Source: Nectonema munidae
Lineage: Eukaryota; Nematomorpha; Nectonematoida; Nectonematidae
Reading direction: 5' to 3'
Length of the DNA: 64,000 bases
Assembly (NCBI GenBank): GCA_030549495.1
Contig: JAUIRK010000964.1
Span: 372,001 to 436,000 of the forward strand
Part shown: positions 1-14,200 of the stretch, in pieces
Position numbering within the stretch: position 1 is the first letter of the stretch
Layout: every line of letters begins with the position of its first letter
Notes under the pieces: model-generated
The model's input: the letters and a program-made list of their open reading frames with translations, nothing else
What the model was told of the DNA's origin: nothing
Database searches by the model: none
Position numbers and translations under genes: made by a program

Positions 1-155
1 TGATAAATTTAATTTTAATTTGGCAAGAAATTTTATGTTTTCAATTTTATTGTTTAAATACATCAATAATAAATTAAATTAAAACGCCTTGTCTAAGTTA
101 TACACTTGAAGTACAGTCATCTTTTATTTTCCATATACTTTAATAAGATAGAAGA
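1..155. repeat. Partial copy of the 12.5-kb foldback interior
   Basis: The first 155 bases closely match 12538-12692 in the same orientation (shared opening tgataaatttaattttaat), with few substitutions. The window therefore starts inside a second copy of the interspersed element at 12479-13100, whose left arm lies outside. Confidence 0.8.
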
Positions 156-2063
156 ATAGGATTAAACTTTGTTTATGATATTGCGTGTAACTCCTTTCAC
201 TTACCACGCCTCTCTCTACATTACGACTTCTTCTACACACATATTTTCATTTTAAACGACTCTATTAACTTAGTTGTGCATTAGAGTTTCTGTCTCAAGA
301 TTTCTCGTGTCTTATTTCATGACATTTAAGGCCTTTTTAAGCTTCTTGTTTCTCGAGAAAATACAAACGAAACTCGAGAAAATTAATTCCTTATTTTTCT
401 TTTTTATATCCAAACCAAAATAAGGAAACCTTGACATTTTTAATATGATTGAAACTTCTAAACTGTGAGATCCTTGATCTTATTGATCTATATAAGCTAC
501 ATCTTGTGAATGTGGGAGAAAGTTTTCACTCGTATATATAACTTAAAAAATTAAAACATTAAAACCCCTCCTAGTCTCAAGTCCCATCAAATTTTTCATT
601 TCTCGATAAAATTATTTTATCCTAAATCAGAAAATCTACATACGATTTCATTAATTATTATTTTGATTTTTTTCTATCATGAAAGTGGAGGTAGAAGAAT
701 GATGCATGTGTATTGTATTAATCTCTTTGATTGATTTACTTTAGTGATGAAGACATGCAACATGTCATCTCTCAACATATATATCTCCAATCTATCATGT
801 CTCTTGTTCTTTGGTGCTTTTCCTGAAAAATCACATGTAATAAACGCTAAATAATGAAAAAACAGAAAAACTTCTCTTATGTTCTAGTGCTATGTGGGAA
901 AAATCAAATCAGGTAAGTGGGCTGAGTACATCACTAAAACTTTTACCCTGTTCTAACACTGGAATTTTTGCTCTAGGGAGGCACATAGCCATGTTATGTC
1001 ACTGTATTTAGTATGGGATCCAAGAAAGTTTGTTTCTGGAAAAATAAAATATGTGTTTGTTATTGGCACAATTAGGGAAATTTCCATTATCTTTTAGAAA
1101 TTGTAACTTTTTAGAGTCACGTTATTTAAAATTAGAAGGTAAGTTAAAGTCTTTTTAAGTTAAGTCCGATTAATAAATTAGGAGGATTTCACAAAACACA
1201 TTGATTAAAAGCTTCTTAAATCTTTGCATACTCATTTGGATACTCATTGAAGCCGTAAAATGAAAATGGATTTGCAAATACAAAACAGCGAAAAATTGAA
1301 ACAAAGAGAAGAAGTTTTTCAAAAAAAAGTACACAGATTTTACATTTAGTAATAAATTATGATTCAGCAAAATGAATGGATTTTTTAAAAAAAAATTGAT
1401 AGAGAGAGAGAGATTTTGCTTATAATATAAAAAGCTAATTGTTTTTGTCCTATTATTATAACTTCTGGAAAAATAAAATAGAACGTCAGGGCCAAATTAT
1501 CATAGTAGCATATTTTTCCTTGTTTTCAAGTTGTCTCAGTCCAAATTGTTAGGAACGGAAACATAAAAATAATAAATTTTACATGAAATATCTCAAATTG
1601 GCAAAAAAGTAATGCGGTCCATTTTTCCGTTTTTGGAAATAGGGTTGGTTACCACACTAGATTCTGGGAGATATTTTAAAAAGTTTAAAAAAAAAATCAA
1701 AAAATTGTTCCATTTTAGGTTTTATGCCTATTTTGTGTATCGACGCTCACAATATTGCACTCGAAATATATGATTGTTTTAAAGCGTCGCTCACATTGTA
1801 ACTCGATACTTAACGCAGAGAAAGACAAACACACTTCCGCTTTTCAAAAAAACAATGGTCAAACAAAGGTGAACAAAACTTTTTTTTAGAATCTATGTTG
1901 TTCAAGTTTTTGAGATATATATACTATACAATATAGAAAAAAAGTGCATTTTCAAGATTTTATAACTATTTGAAATAAATTCAGTGTGTTGCATTGAAAA
2001 GGAATGTATCGCCAATTTTTATCTATATAGAGATCCGTTCTAAGCATATAAAAAGAAAATAAC
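156..2063. other. No gene seen; AT-rich DNA left of collagen exon
   Basis: Probably intron of the collagen gene if it continues left. I see only an AG dinucleotide run (1400-1411) and a short direct repeat built on cg-cgctcaca at 1741-1764 and 1786-1810. No splice-bounded collagen exon was recognised. Confidence 0.4.
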
Positions 2064-2234
2064 CTTGAGGACCAGGTAAACCTGGAGGACCAATGGGGCC
2101 AGGATTTCCTATTTCTCCTGGTAAACCTGGATTCCCATCATCTCCTCTCTTTCCAGGCAGGCCAATAACTCCAGGAAGTCCAACTTTTCCATTGTTGCCA
2201 TCACTACCTGGTTTGCCTACAGCTCCAATTCTTC
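2064..2234 (-). CDS. Collagen Gly-X-Y exon
   Basis: 171-nt exon (57 codons), acceptor TTATTTAG and a weak GTTATT donor, phase 1. It encodes [20 protein letters not shown] onwards, 19 uninterrupted triplets ending [10 protein letters not shown]. The same strand, phase and style as the exons near 12.2 kb suggest the same gene across a 9.8-kb transposon-filled intron. Confidence 0.88.
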
Positions 2235-5200
2235 CTAAATAAGTACAGAGCATTTTTACGGTTAAACTTCTCAAGTTTTAATACGAAGCATCCTTGTATT
2301 CTTTTATACCGAGTTATAAATGGATAATTTAAAGATAAATCTAAGCGTTTCTCTTAGTGACTTATATATAAGTTCCAGAATGTTATTTAATCGTAACAAT
2401 TGTCTCTTTTTCTGACATTTCATTCAGACAAAAATAAAATTGAAATTTTCTCAGGGTTGGATTTATATATTCAAAAAACGTTATGGTATTAAAAATTTTT
2501 TAAGTTTGGTGAGTTGATTGGAGGAATTCCAAGGCAAGCTTTGATAACAGATGGGTTGAAAATGAGTTGGAAAATGTTATTTTGGAGTATAAACCAAGAA
2601 ACATTTTAGATTTTGATGGAACAGCTCTCTTTGAAGTTTATTTCTTGAAAAATACGTAGAGTTAAAAAAAACTGCATATCATGGAACAAAACAATCGAAA
2701 TCTAGAATGTCACTTGTTCTTTGTTGCAATATGGATGATAGTGAAAAGTCACCATTTTGATAGTAAAGTAGGTCTTTTCAAAAAAGCAGGGGCTTTCACT
2801 GGCAATAAACATTTGTCTATCCCTTGCAAATAAAAGAGCTTAGATGACTTTAACAATTTTTAAAAATTATTAGTGGAATAGGAAATTGTCTATTGAAAAT
2901 TGAAAAATATGTGTTATATTGTAGAATTGTGCAGGACATATGAAGCTAAATTTATCGAATTTTTCTTTAAAGTTTTTAGCAAAAGCAACAACATGCAGTC
3001 TAAAACGACAGAATGCGGGTATAAAATAGAACTTCAAAGTCCATATCGAAAAAAGCCGCATTGCATAGACTAAATGCAGCAAGAAACTTTAATAAATTTA
3101 ATTAAGAAGCTTTAATATCTGCTAAGTTAGCATAGGAACGTGTCACTGAAGAAAGAATAGAAAAGTACTTTAAAAATTGTACTTTAATCAAACTCTGATG
3201 CGGAACCAACTCATTTTGAAGGTACTAAACAAACTAGACAAAATTAGGAAAAAGCTGTCAAATTGTTTGAACGAAAAAAAAGGGTGACGTTATTGATTAT
3301 GTAAACATTGATTGTGAACAAGCAGCTCAAATGAAGAAATTTCTGTTAAAGAAATATTAGAATCCGTGATCGCTCGTGTTGAAGAAACACTTGAGTTGCA
3401 GATGTTGAGTCCGCTTTTGAAGCGATTTCTATAAAGAAAGCACTTGTTGCAATAGATGAAGTAAAAAAGTACGCTTTCACAATAAGAAGTATCAAAATTT
3501 AAAGAAAGTGATATACGACTATGCTTTTAGAATTATTAATAATAAATTTTATACTTTTTTATTATACTGTTTTTAAAGTCTAAATCCTTTTGGAATTAAA
3601 AACTTTTTTATATTATTTGAACAAATTTTATTCTAAAAAAATTAGATTACTAAAAATTCAAAAAATATTCTAAATTTAAAAATCAAGCAAATTTTTTTTA
3701 AAAAGCTGTTCGACTTATGCAAGTTTATCTGTATTTGATTTAAATATTAATTAAAAATTGCAATAATATTGTTGAAAGCAATAACTGTCTATTGCAATAT
3801 TTCAACTGTGCGGGTCTTTATCAACCAAGTTACTTAGATAATGACAATATATAATTATCATTGATTTAAATTAACTCGGGAAAAATAACTTAGAATGAGA
3901 ATTTTTTAATTAAATTTGCATAGCTTTTAAGAGGATATTAGTCATTAGATACAAAATATATATGAAATATAAAAAAATAATAAAAAAAATATCAGTTAGA
4001 ACTTCCAAAATTTACAGCATATCAATGCTTGTTAAAATTTTTTTAAAACTTATCATTGATCATCAGAAAATATTAAAAAAAATTCCACCTTGTTTACGAT
4101 TTGCCATGCTAAATTTTCTGAATAAGTAATTCTTAAAATTTAAATAATAGTTTGCTAATTAGCATTCTATTTTCTAAAATGCTAAATTCAATAATTTATC
4201 GCTTATTCAGATGAGAGAAATCGTAGTAATATTTTGTGAACATAAATTTTGGCACTAAATATTTTTGTTATTTGTACGCATGATAATATGCATATATTTA
4301 CAAGATTTTATTATCTACTAAATCCTTATATAATAAGTTTAAAGTACGAAAGATATTTTGGTTTAAGAGAGTTTCTTATATTCTCTTTCGGTACCTAACT
4401 TTTAGTGATTATCTTTTAACTCCTTTAACACAAAAAACTTTAAATTTAACAAATATTAATAAATTCTTTAGAAGTTCGTCTTTTACATTCAATTAATCCG
4501 TGCCAAAAACGATGATGATGATTATTATTATATCATATCAGCTTTATTTTCAAAAGTGTTATAGTCAAAATGTAAAAATTATAAGAAAAAAAATAAAATG
4601 ATGTGAAAATTACAAAACTCTACATTTAAAAAAAGCAAATATAGCTTCTGAGGGTTGAATGTCAAATGCCAAAAACAGCCGCTAGGAGACGCCAACCTGG
4701 ATGCAATATTCTTCAGAGCACAGGAAATATAATATAAGGAGTATAGAGAAAGCTAAAATGGCGAGAATAGAATATATCAAACAATTGCCCTTTTGCAGAT
4801 AAAGCAATCGGAGGTTGCACAGTGATTGAGCTTGATGTATGAATCAAGGAAAAACTTTTGCAGTATCTTTTAAAACCTTATGATATGAATAGGATCTAGT
4901 GAAAAAGATGTTTCACTGGTATTGTAAAAAGTGAAAACTTTGTACGAAAAGGATTGCCTCGACTTTGAGAAGATATAGAAAGGGAGTGACATTTGACTTA
5001 TATATCGAGGTCAGGTACTGTTCTTTGACCAGTTAAACGTGAAAAATTATCAAACAGGGGTGGTAGCATGTAGTATAAAAACTTACATATGTAAATATAG
5101 ATACTCAAATGGTATAGATATTCGAGTTTAAGTAAGGAGTTTTCGTAGAAGATGTTGTTTGTATGTGAGATTGGATGAAGACCAAAAACCACTCTAAGTG

Positions 5201-8200
5201 TTTTTTTCTGAAGTGAAAAAAGAGTAGAGTCGTTTGTATGGCCCCAGTTGAATATACTGTATCTAAGATGAGGGACAAAGAGACTTTTATAGAGGAGAAT
5301 TAAGGTTTTGGTTGGGAAGAACTTTTTGACTTGCTTAAACATAACAGAGATATAGGCAAGCAAGTTTGTGAGTTACGTGTGTCACATGACGATGCCAAGT
5401 GAGGTGATTGGATATGATTAGACCTAATAGATTATGCGCATGTGCTCTTTGAATTCCCAAAGATAATAATAGGTAATCATCATAATTTGGAGTAATCTTT
5501 CGGTATGAAAATGAAACAAATCTTGATTTTTGGGTGTTCAAAAAGAATCCATTAAAGGCAAACCAATTTTTAACCAGAGCTATATTTTTATCTAGGAGAG
5601 ACACCATCAAAGTCCTATCAGAAAATAGCAATGTAATATCGTCAGCATACATTATAACTTCAATCTCTGAGACGAACTTCCAGAAATCATTCATGAAAAT
5701 ATTGAAAAATAAGGGAGCTAAAATTGTCCCTTGAGGCACGCCTAAAATTACCTCCTTTTTTCCGACATAAAATTATGAATATATACGGTTTGATATCTGT
5801 TACTGAAATAAGATTTAAAAAATTTTAACGAAGCATTCGAGAATCCATATAAATTCAATTTAGATAGAAGCAAGCAATGTGGTATGGAATCGAAAACCTG
5901 ACTGAGATCTAAAAAAAGAGTACAAACCTACAGGGGGTGGATTGGGTGGCTAGCCACCCACCCTCTTTACCTGTGCTGAAGTTATTTTTATTCCAATTTC
6001 TATATCATATAATGAAATACTTGAAAAGATATCTATCGCCCCCAGTGGTTCCCAACCTTTTTGACGCTCCGTACCCCTAAAAAATTTTAATTTTTTTGCA
6101 CCCCTTACAGTTTAGTAATGAAAATTTACAAATTTATTTAAAAGAAAAGTTGAAATACAAAAACGACAAAAATTTGCATAATCATTTTTTATGAGTTACT
6201 ATATTAACAAAAATGAAATATATGGAAATAAAGTGAAACAGTCTGCATCCAAACCACTTCCATTTTAAAAAATTGTTCAATTTTTTTGTCTCTTTTAAAA
6301 AGCTAATAATTTTATACAAAGTCCACCTCAAATTTAATGACTATTTTGCTCCTGTTTTTTGCATATAAATTTCTCAAAACGTGGTACTTTGCTCCTGATA
6401 GCAATTCCCATATCTGCTTGTGCTCTCAAGCGATTTCTAGATTTAGTCTTTATTGACAAAAGGGTACTAAACCCGGACTCGCACAATTGTCACAAATGGA
6501 ATAAGCATACTTTGGGCTTTTTTACAAAGTCTTGGAAACATCTCCATTGCCGAGCACCGATATTGTTCCAAAGTTTTGCTTTCAAACTGCATTTCAAAAA
6601 CACAGTTTGTGCGCAATTCAATAAGATAATCTTTCAACGTTTCATCATTCGGCATATAATCCAAATTAAAAGAATATGGATTTATTATCCATTTTTCAGA
6701 GGCTTCTAGATATCCTCCTTCAAAATATCCACCAAATGACCTCTATCTAGCAATGTAGGATATTTCGTCGCACTCCTACGGTTGATAGCAAAAACGTGTC
6801 CAGAAGTGAATGACCACCTGGTATTCGGTCCTGCTAACTCTCGATATACGAGTAAGACGATTCAGAACGATGTGATACATGTTGCGGCTGATATCATCCG
6901 AGACAACTTCAGAGAATGTATCAGAATATGTCCTCACTTTTCTATTATTTATATAGAAAAGCTTATTTATATACTTTTCTATTTTTCTATAAATTTATAT
7001 TGTGTTGAGTGTTGCCTTATATTGTCGATGCTGTAATGTTATGTGCAAAGCAACAGATAGCACTGCGAGGTCACAGATGACAGAGTAGAATTTAGTGAAT
7101 CTCTATCTAGCAATGTAGGAAATTTCGTCGCACTCCTAAGGTACCACCTGGTATTCGGTCCTGTCAACTCTCGATACACGAGTAAGACGATTCAGAACGA
7201 TGTGATATATGTTGCGGCTGATATCATCCGAGACAACTTCAGAGAATGTATCAGAATATGTCCTTACTTTTCTATAATAGCCGATGAAACTACCTCGAAT
7301 GGACGTGAAATTTTATCTGTGTGCCTCAGGATACTTGACTTTGTTGATGATGCTTCAAAGCCAAGAAAGCGGGAAGTGTTGTTAGATTTAGTTGATCTTG
7401 AAAGGACAACCGGTATGGAAATAGTTTTAGCTATCAAAGAATCTCTAAAAAAAATCGGATCGACCTTAGTCACTGCCGTGGCCAGGCTTATGACACTACA
7501 GCTTCGATGAGTTCTGAGAGTTGGCGTTCAAGTTGAAATTTTAAAGCTTGCCCCTGACGCCCAATTCCAAGAATGTTGCCTCCATTCCTTAAATCTTGTT
7601 ATTTGTCATGCATGCAAAATATTATCAATACACAATATGATGGACACATGCCGTGAGCTTTACAGCTTCTTCGACAATTCACCCAAGCGGCAACGCTTTT
7701 TAAGATCATTATTGATTCACTGGCACCAGATATGAGGAAAACAAAGCTGAAGAACCTGTGTAAAACCCGTTGGGTCGAACGGCACACGACATTTGAAACT
7801 ATTTTTCAACTATATGAATACATAGTTGCTACTCTGAATGAAATCTGTCAGCCGACCAAAGATGAGAGATTCTATCCAAACAACGATGCTTGGAAATGGG
7901 ATTCCTCCATTAGAACAAAGGCTAATGGTCTTCGCCATACGCTTGTGGACTTCGGACACATCGTAAGCTTTGTCATTGCCAAGGAGATGTTGGAACCACT
8001 GCGTCCAGTCGTGACTACATTACAAGTTTCCCATATGGAGGTGTACCTAGGATTCCAGAAAATAGAACAGGTTATGTCAACATATCAAGACACGATTAGA
8101 AGTAGACGTCAGGTTTGATCGTGTATATCGTAAAGTGCTAGAACTAAGTAGTCTTGTTGGCTCACGTGAACAGAGACCAAGGATCTGTAGGAAACAAATG

Positions 8201-11200
8201 ATGAGAGATAACCATCCATCAGATACAGTTTTCGACTACTGGAAGAGAACTTTGGTTATTCCATTCCTTGATACTACCTGCAGTGAATTGAGATGTCGTT
8301 TCAGTGATGACAAACGTTCCCATTATGAACTATGCTGTCTCGTTCCAGAAGACCAAAGAAACATTACCAAAGTTGACTGAAAATCTGCATGACAAATGGT
8401 TTCATGTGTTACCATTACCTGCTGCTCTTGATAGCGAGATGGTCCGCTGGTTAAATTACTGGATGAACAAAGGCACCATAGGCGACATATCTGTGACATC
8501 TCTCCTGGCCAACCATGCTGATGTAATGTTCTTTCCAAATGTGAGAGAACTTCTCAAAATACTAGCCGTCCTTCCAATCGGTAGCACCGAGGCAGAACTG
8601 TCATTTTCCTGTGTTAAGAGGATACACACGTGGCTGAGAATGACTACGAATACAGAACGACTGTCGGATCTTGCATTAATCGCCATGAATGGCATGGGTA
8701 TATAACCTAAGACCGAGGAGATATGTAAACAGTTTCTCTCTAGATACCCAAGCCGTATCCAGGCATCCACACTTTTTGACCCTAAACTAACCTACTATCT
8801 GCAGTATATGTTTATTCAGACGAACAATATCAAGCCTTACCGTAAATAACTTATTAAGGCCTACAATTATACTTTGCTGGTTTGTCTTTTGCAATTTGCA
8901 CATTAACTCATTTACAACCAATGTTCCTATTTTGGAACATAAGTAATTTCATCTTCGTCTGCTTTTTTTCAATGACTTTGAATATAAATCGTCTGCGTTT
9001 TTTTAGATATCGTCTGCTTTGCTTGGTCTTAAATGGGTTAAAAATATTGCATTTTTGAAATGTTTTATTTTTTGTTATCATTCTTCAAATTCGGCTGTCA
9101 GATTCTCGATAAAAGCAAAAATATTGTGAGCCCAGTAATCATGGAAAAGTCAATCTCCGGCCCTGTTTATCAATATTGAATTGTTAGCCATAGCTACGTC
9201 TAATCGGTAACTATGGTTGTCTACACCTGGCCTCATGTTCCTCAAACGGAGAGCGTTGTTAAAACTTTGGGTTCATTTATGATGAATTTTTGAACCGAAA
9301 ACAATATAGTAAATTTGTGAACCTCCAAAAATGTGAACCATAATTTTAATTATCCACCCCCCCCCCCCCCCCCATTTTCTAGATCCGCCACTGCAAACAT
9401 CCTTCTTTTTTTCAAGTGAGTCTACCAAAGAATTAATAAAATAAGAATGTCAGTGGAGGAACCTTTCTTAAAGCCAAATTGATAATAGGAGAGAAAATTG
9501 TTGTATGAGAAATATGTATATAACTGATCAAATAAAAAATTTTCAAATACCTTTGATAATGAGCTTACTATAGAAATGGGTCTATAATTCCCTACCCACC
9601 TTTTTTGTATACTGGAATGATCTTTGTATTTTTTAGAGTATCTGGGAATATGTTTTCGGCAATACAGGAGTTAAAAGCCTTCATAAGGGGTGGAGATATA
9701 TAATTATGTATTTTTTAAGATCATATATTAATAAACCGAAAACGTCCTGACTAAGACTGTTTTTCAGAGAATTAAAAGATAATAAAACATCATTCACCGA
9801 CACTTTTCTTAAAACAAATACAGAAGACTCTGGCTTGAAGAACAATGCATTTTGGTCAAGAACATAGTTACTATTGAAATTTTTGGCAAATTGATTACTA
9901 AACAAATTACAAACCTCGTCATCGTCCGAAATCATAGTCCCATTATCATTTATACCAAAAGAATAGGATTCATCGTTAGGCTTAACTATAGAATTGATGA
10001 TCTTCCAACATGATTTTGTATCCTTATTATTATTTAAAGCATTTTCGAAGAAACTTTTTTTACGGTTTTTAGCTAAGTACTTGACCTGATTTCTCAAGTT
10101 GATCTCAAATCTATATTCCGTTTATTTTTCCATTTGTGAAACATTTTGTTTCTCTTATTTATTAAACTTAGTAGTCTATAGTTTACCCAACTTTCTTTTT
10201 TATTTTTATGAGAATATTTATAACATGTAGTTGAAGCATTTTTAAAATATAAAATTTTTGAATTGATAGTTTCAATTAAAATGCTAGGATTTCCTTCTAT
10301 CTCATCAGAGAAAGTGTTCCAATTAAAATTAGAGACCAAATTTATGAACTTGTTTTCATCAAAAATTGAAACATATTTTGCTTTTTGATTTAGGGATAGT
10401 TTCAAAAATAACCAAATAGGGTAGTAGTCGGAAATATTAGTGTCTAAAACAAAGGCTACTGATGACTGGGAATAAAAGCATTATCAAGCAAAGTGGAACT
10501 ATCTGGACGTGTGGGTGTGGTAATTGTAGGTAAGAAAGAATTAGAAACACAAAGAGTTAAAAACTTTTTCACAGATTCACATTTAGAATTAAGAAGATTG
10601 AAGTTGAAATCACCTAATACAATATGGGTGGCACTATTGGAAAGTTTACTTAAATAAACTTTAAAATGTTGAATAAAAATATCTATTGAGGAGTGAGAAC
10701 ATGTTTGAAGTCGGTAAAAATTATGTAATTTCAAGATACGCTTATTTACATATAATTCTACACAGAAATATTCTGAAACTAATTCAAAAGAACCAGAACT
10801 AACAATGTTGTAGGATAGACTATTATGAATAAAAAAACAAAGTATTATCAATATCTGAATTCTTTAAGCGATTTTTTAAAGATACCGCGTAGAAAGACTT
10901 AAATCTTTATAAGATGAATATGTTCTAATTTTCTAAGTCCTATGCGTGATTCACGAGACTACAAGGGTGACCAAACTTATTGGTCTATCGAGCCCTTTTG
11001 TTTCAAATTCTTTTTGATGTGCTCATATGACGACGTCAAAAGAATTAATTTTCATTTAAAACGAGAATATCAATACAAAAGTTTTATATTTTATCATATG
11101 AGTAAGTAAATCAAGTTATTGAGATTGATGATTTTATCTACCCGTTTAAATTTAATAACTATATTGACTCTCTAGGGCAGTGGTTCTTAACCTTTATTTT

Positions 11201-14200
11201 GAATTGATAGTTTCAATCTAGGATCCGTTTACCCCTAAATATTATTATCTAACAAATTCAGTATAATTTAATTCGAAGGCTGGTATTCTTTGTCAGACAA
11301 AAGTTTTTCAAAACATGGTGTTATGCTCGACAGACAGCATCTCGTGTCTGAATCAATTGCAAGCTTATTACGTGCACTTGTTTTAAAGACACCATTGCAC
11401 AAAATCCAGTCTCGCAACGATAAGTTGAAGGTGACTGTATCAAAAAAATCATAGCACATTTGGAAAGAATAGGATAAACGGTTTTTAATTTGGCCCAGAA
11501 TGATGGAAATGCTTGCTCGGAAAAATCGAGTTTTAATTGACTGTCTTCTCTTATTTGAAGAAAGTCCACTTTGGCAGCAGCATCAGAGTCATCAATGCTA
11601 CTTTCGCTCACTGAAAAAAGTCTGGTGATCCAAATGTCATTAGAACGGCTATTTAACTTCGGAAAATAGTTTTCAATTGCTTGATTGCAAGCAACATGTG
11701 TGAGATTTAAAATGATGTTTGATTTTAAGGGCAAAATTATTAATTGATTGCATCATACAATCAGCATTAATGAATACATTAAATAGAATAGTTTTTCAAC
11801 TGATGGAAAGACGTTCATGAGGATACACTTTTTGATACCAAAAGTTTTTCATGACCCCTGTAAAAACTTCAAACAACCCCCAAAGGGGTCACTACCCCTA
11901 GTTAAGAACCACTGCTCTAGGGAGTCAGTATGTAACTCTTGGCGGATCCCTGCACTAGAGTTATAAAATCCATTAATTCGCTAAATTTGTGACTTCAGAT
12001 GAGAATATTATGACCTCAAATGAAGGCATTGCAAGGACTTACCTTTTTCTCCTTTAAATCCGGGCTCGCCATTCAGCCCAGATATACCTGGAAAGCCCAT
12101 TTCTCCTTGGTCTCCTTTAACCCCCACTTCACCTTTGCGGCCTAAAAGAGTATGCAAATATAGATACACTATTGATAGGATCATTGCATAAATTTTACCA
12201 GTTATTCCTGGTGGTCCAGGTAGACCAGACAAACCGCTAGGACCACTAAGACCCCGCTCTCCTTTCACCCCTAAGAAAAAGAATCGGAATGAAAGATGGC
12301 TGCTTACAAAAAGTGCATTCATTACCTTTAGCTCCTCTCTCTCCTTTGATGCATGGCGGGCAGTGTTTGATTGCTTCTGAACAAAAGTGTTTCAGTGTCG
12401 AAACCTTAAATGAATTATTACAGTAGTGAGCCCACTCGCGACCTGCATATCCTATTCCCGCTTTAGATAATCTTCACAACCGATAATTTCCCGATAAACA
12501 TTTGCCCGATGGACAACTGCCTAACGGATAAGTGCCTGATAAATTTAATTTTAATTTGGTAAGAAATTTTATGGTATTTGAATTTTATTGTTTAAATACA
12601 TCAATAATAAATTAAATTAAGACACTTGGTCTAAGTTTTACATTTGAAGTACAGTCATATCTTTTATTTTCAATATACTTTAATAATTTATTTTTCATCG
12701 TTATCTGATGTCATATAATGTCATACATGATTATTTTTAGATAATTATTTGATATACCATTTTTAGTTCCGTTACACCCTTTTACTATTCAATCACACCC
12801 GTTTACTATTCCATCTCACCCTTACATATTTAAATACTTTTTTATTTTTCCGACTTTTTTATTTATTTGTTATGATATTGTTGTTAAAATTTATTTCTAA
12901 ATTGCAACACGAATATTAAAAGGAATTGCAAAAAGGTTTGACGTAAGCAAAAATGGTAAATACATATTTTAGAATCAATAGTATAAAAAATGACAAAGTT
13001 AAAAAAAATTAATTTGAATTTAGTCTTTCGCCTGATTAAAATGACATTTATCGGGAATTTATCCGTCGGACAGGTGTCCTACGCGGGCAATTATCCGGTT
13101 ATTCCCTCTTCCGTATATTTTGGCCGACTCTTCCCTATTTGCAAAAGTAAAACATAAAGGCCGATAATTTTTCATTTCTTCAATATTTATAGGATCTAAT
13201 CCTATTGCAGCAGCTTAAAACAAAGATGTCCTTGAATCTATTATTTCGACATAGGGACCATAATTGAAGAAGATCTTCACTAGGTGTGTTGTCTGTCAAG
13301 AAATTATTAATCATAAATTTTCCAAATCTTGTAAGTGAATATCGGAATGTACGAAAAAATGTTTTAAAATTCAACTTGGAACTCTTTTCATTTTACAATA
13401 ACTTTTATATTTAAAATTCTAAACTATAGAATAGAAAACAAAATTAGAACAAAAGTTTATTATTAACTACAGTCAATATTATAATATAAGTCTAAAGATT
13501 TTCCTAATTTTTATCTTCTTTTTTACTTTAATTGGCATGAATGAGATGAACCATGCTTAGTTTTCATGCTTAAAATCTGCCTTGTTTTTTTACAAAGGTA
13601 GCTAGGACGTAATCCCGTCATTTTCTGGATGTGTGGAAAATGCTAAACAACTTTAAATAATATAGCTAAAAATTTAGGTTTGACATGAGAAAATTAACTT
13701 AGTATGTTCATTTATGGATGATTTTACTTCTAATTTTTTTCTAAGAATTTCTATAAATGTTTAAATCCAAAAAATTCGTACCCTTTTGCATTTAAGAATT
13801 ACTGTTTCGGTATTTTATAAAAATTTTATCTTTATTTATTTATAAAAAAGGTAATATTTTATTGGATGGTTTTTTTCATATGAACAAACCTTTTGAATAT
13901 TTCTTGACACATAAGCAAATAAGGTTTGCCAATCAATGGTAAGAGTTTTCATTGATGCTTCAATACCTTTGACAAAGAAAACAGGATTTAAATATTTATG
14001 CAGAATAAACTTTTAGCGCTGTTTTTGTTTTTTTCTGCCCTAGATATCATTCATTGATTTTTTTATTTTTAAAAAAGTGATCAATTTAAAAAATTGTTCC
14101 TTTCCAAGAAGTTAATAGAAAATTGAGTTCAAAAAATTTTAAACCACAAAGAATTCGGCGAAAGAAGGAAAAAATTGCCAAAGTGTGAAGCAATTATTAA

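Larger units (their letters stand above)
5931..9393 (+). mobile_element. hAT transposon (ZMYM/DUF4371-like transposase) inside the LINE
   Basis: Ends read CAGGGGGTGGATTGGG on the left and, reversed, CAGTGGCGGATCTAG on the right: hAT-like CAG termini. Flanking octamers caaaccta (5923-5930) and caaacatc (9394-9401) look like a decayed 8-bp target duplication. The transposase is broken into several frames: [20 protein letters not shown] and [19 protein letters not shown] (DUF4371-type core), [15 protein letters not shown], and the dimerisation motif [17 protein letters not shown] with [11 protein letters not shown]. It contains an internal duplication, a second hAT fragment and a TTAA MITE (separate entries). 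It ends in a 17-base C run. Confidence 0.85.

Noticed and set aside
12008-12322. One continuous 104-codon collagen exon
   Set aside because: The middle of the open frame ([18 protein letters not shown]) breaks Gly-X-Y and is bounded by perfect phase-1 splice sites, so it is a read-through intron between two exons.
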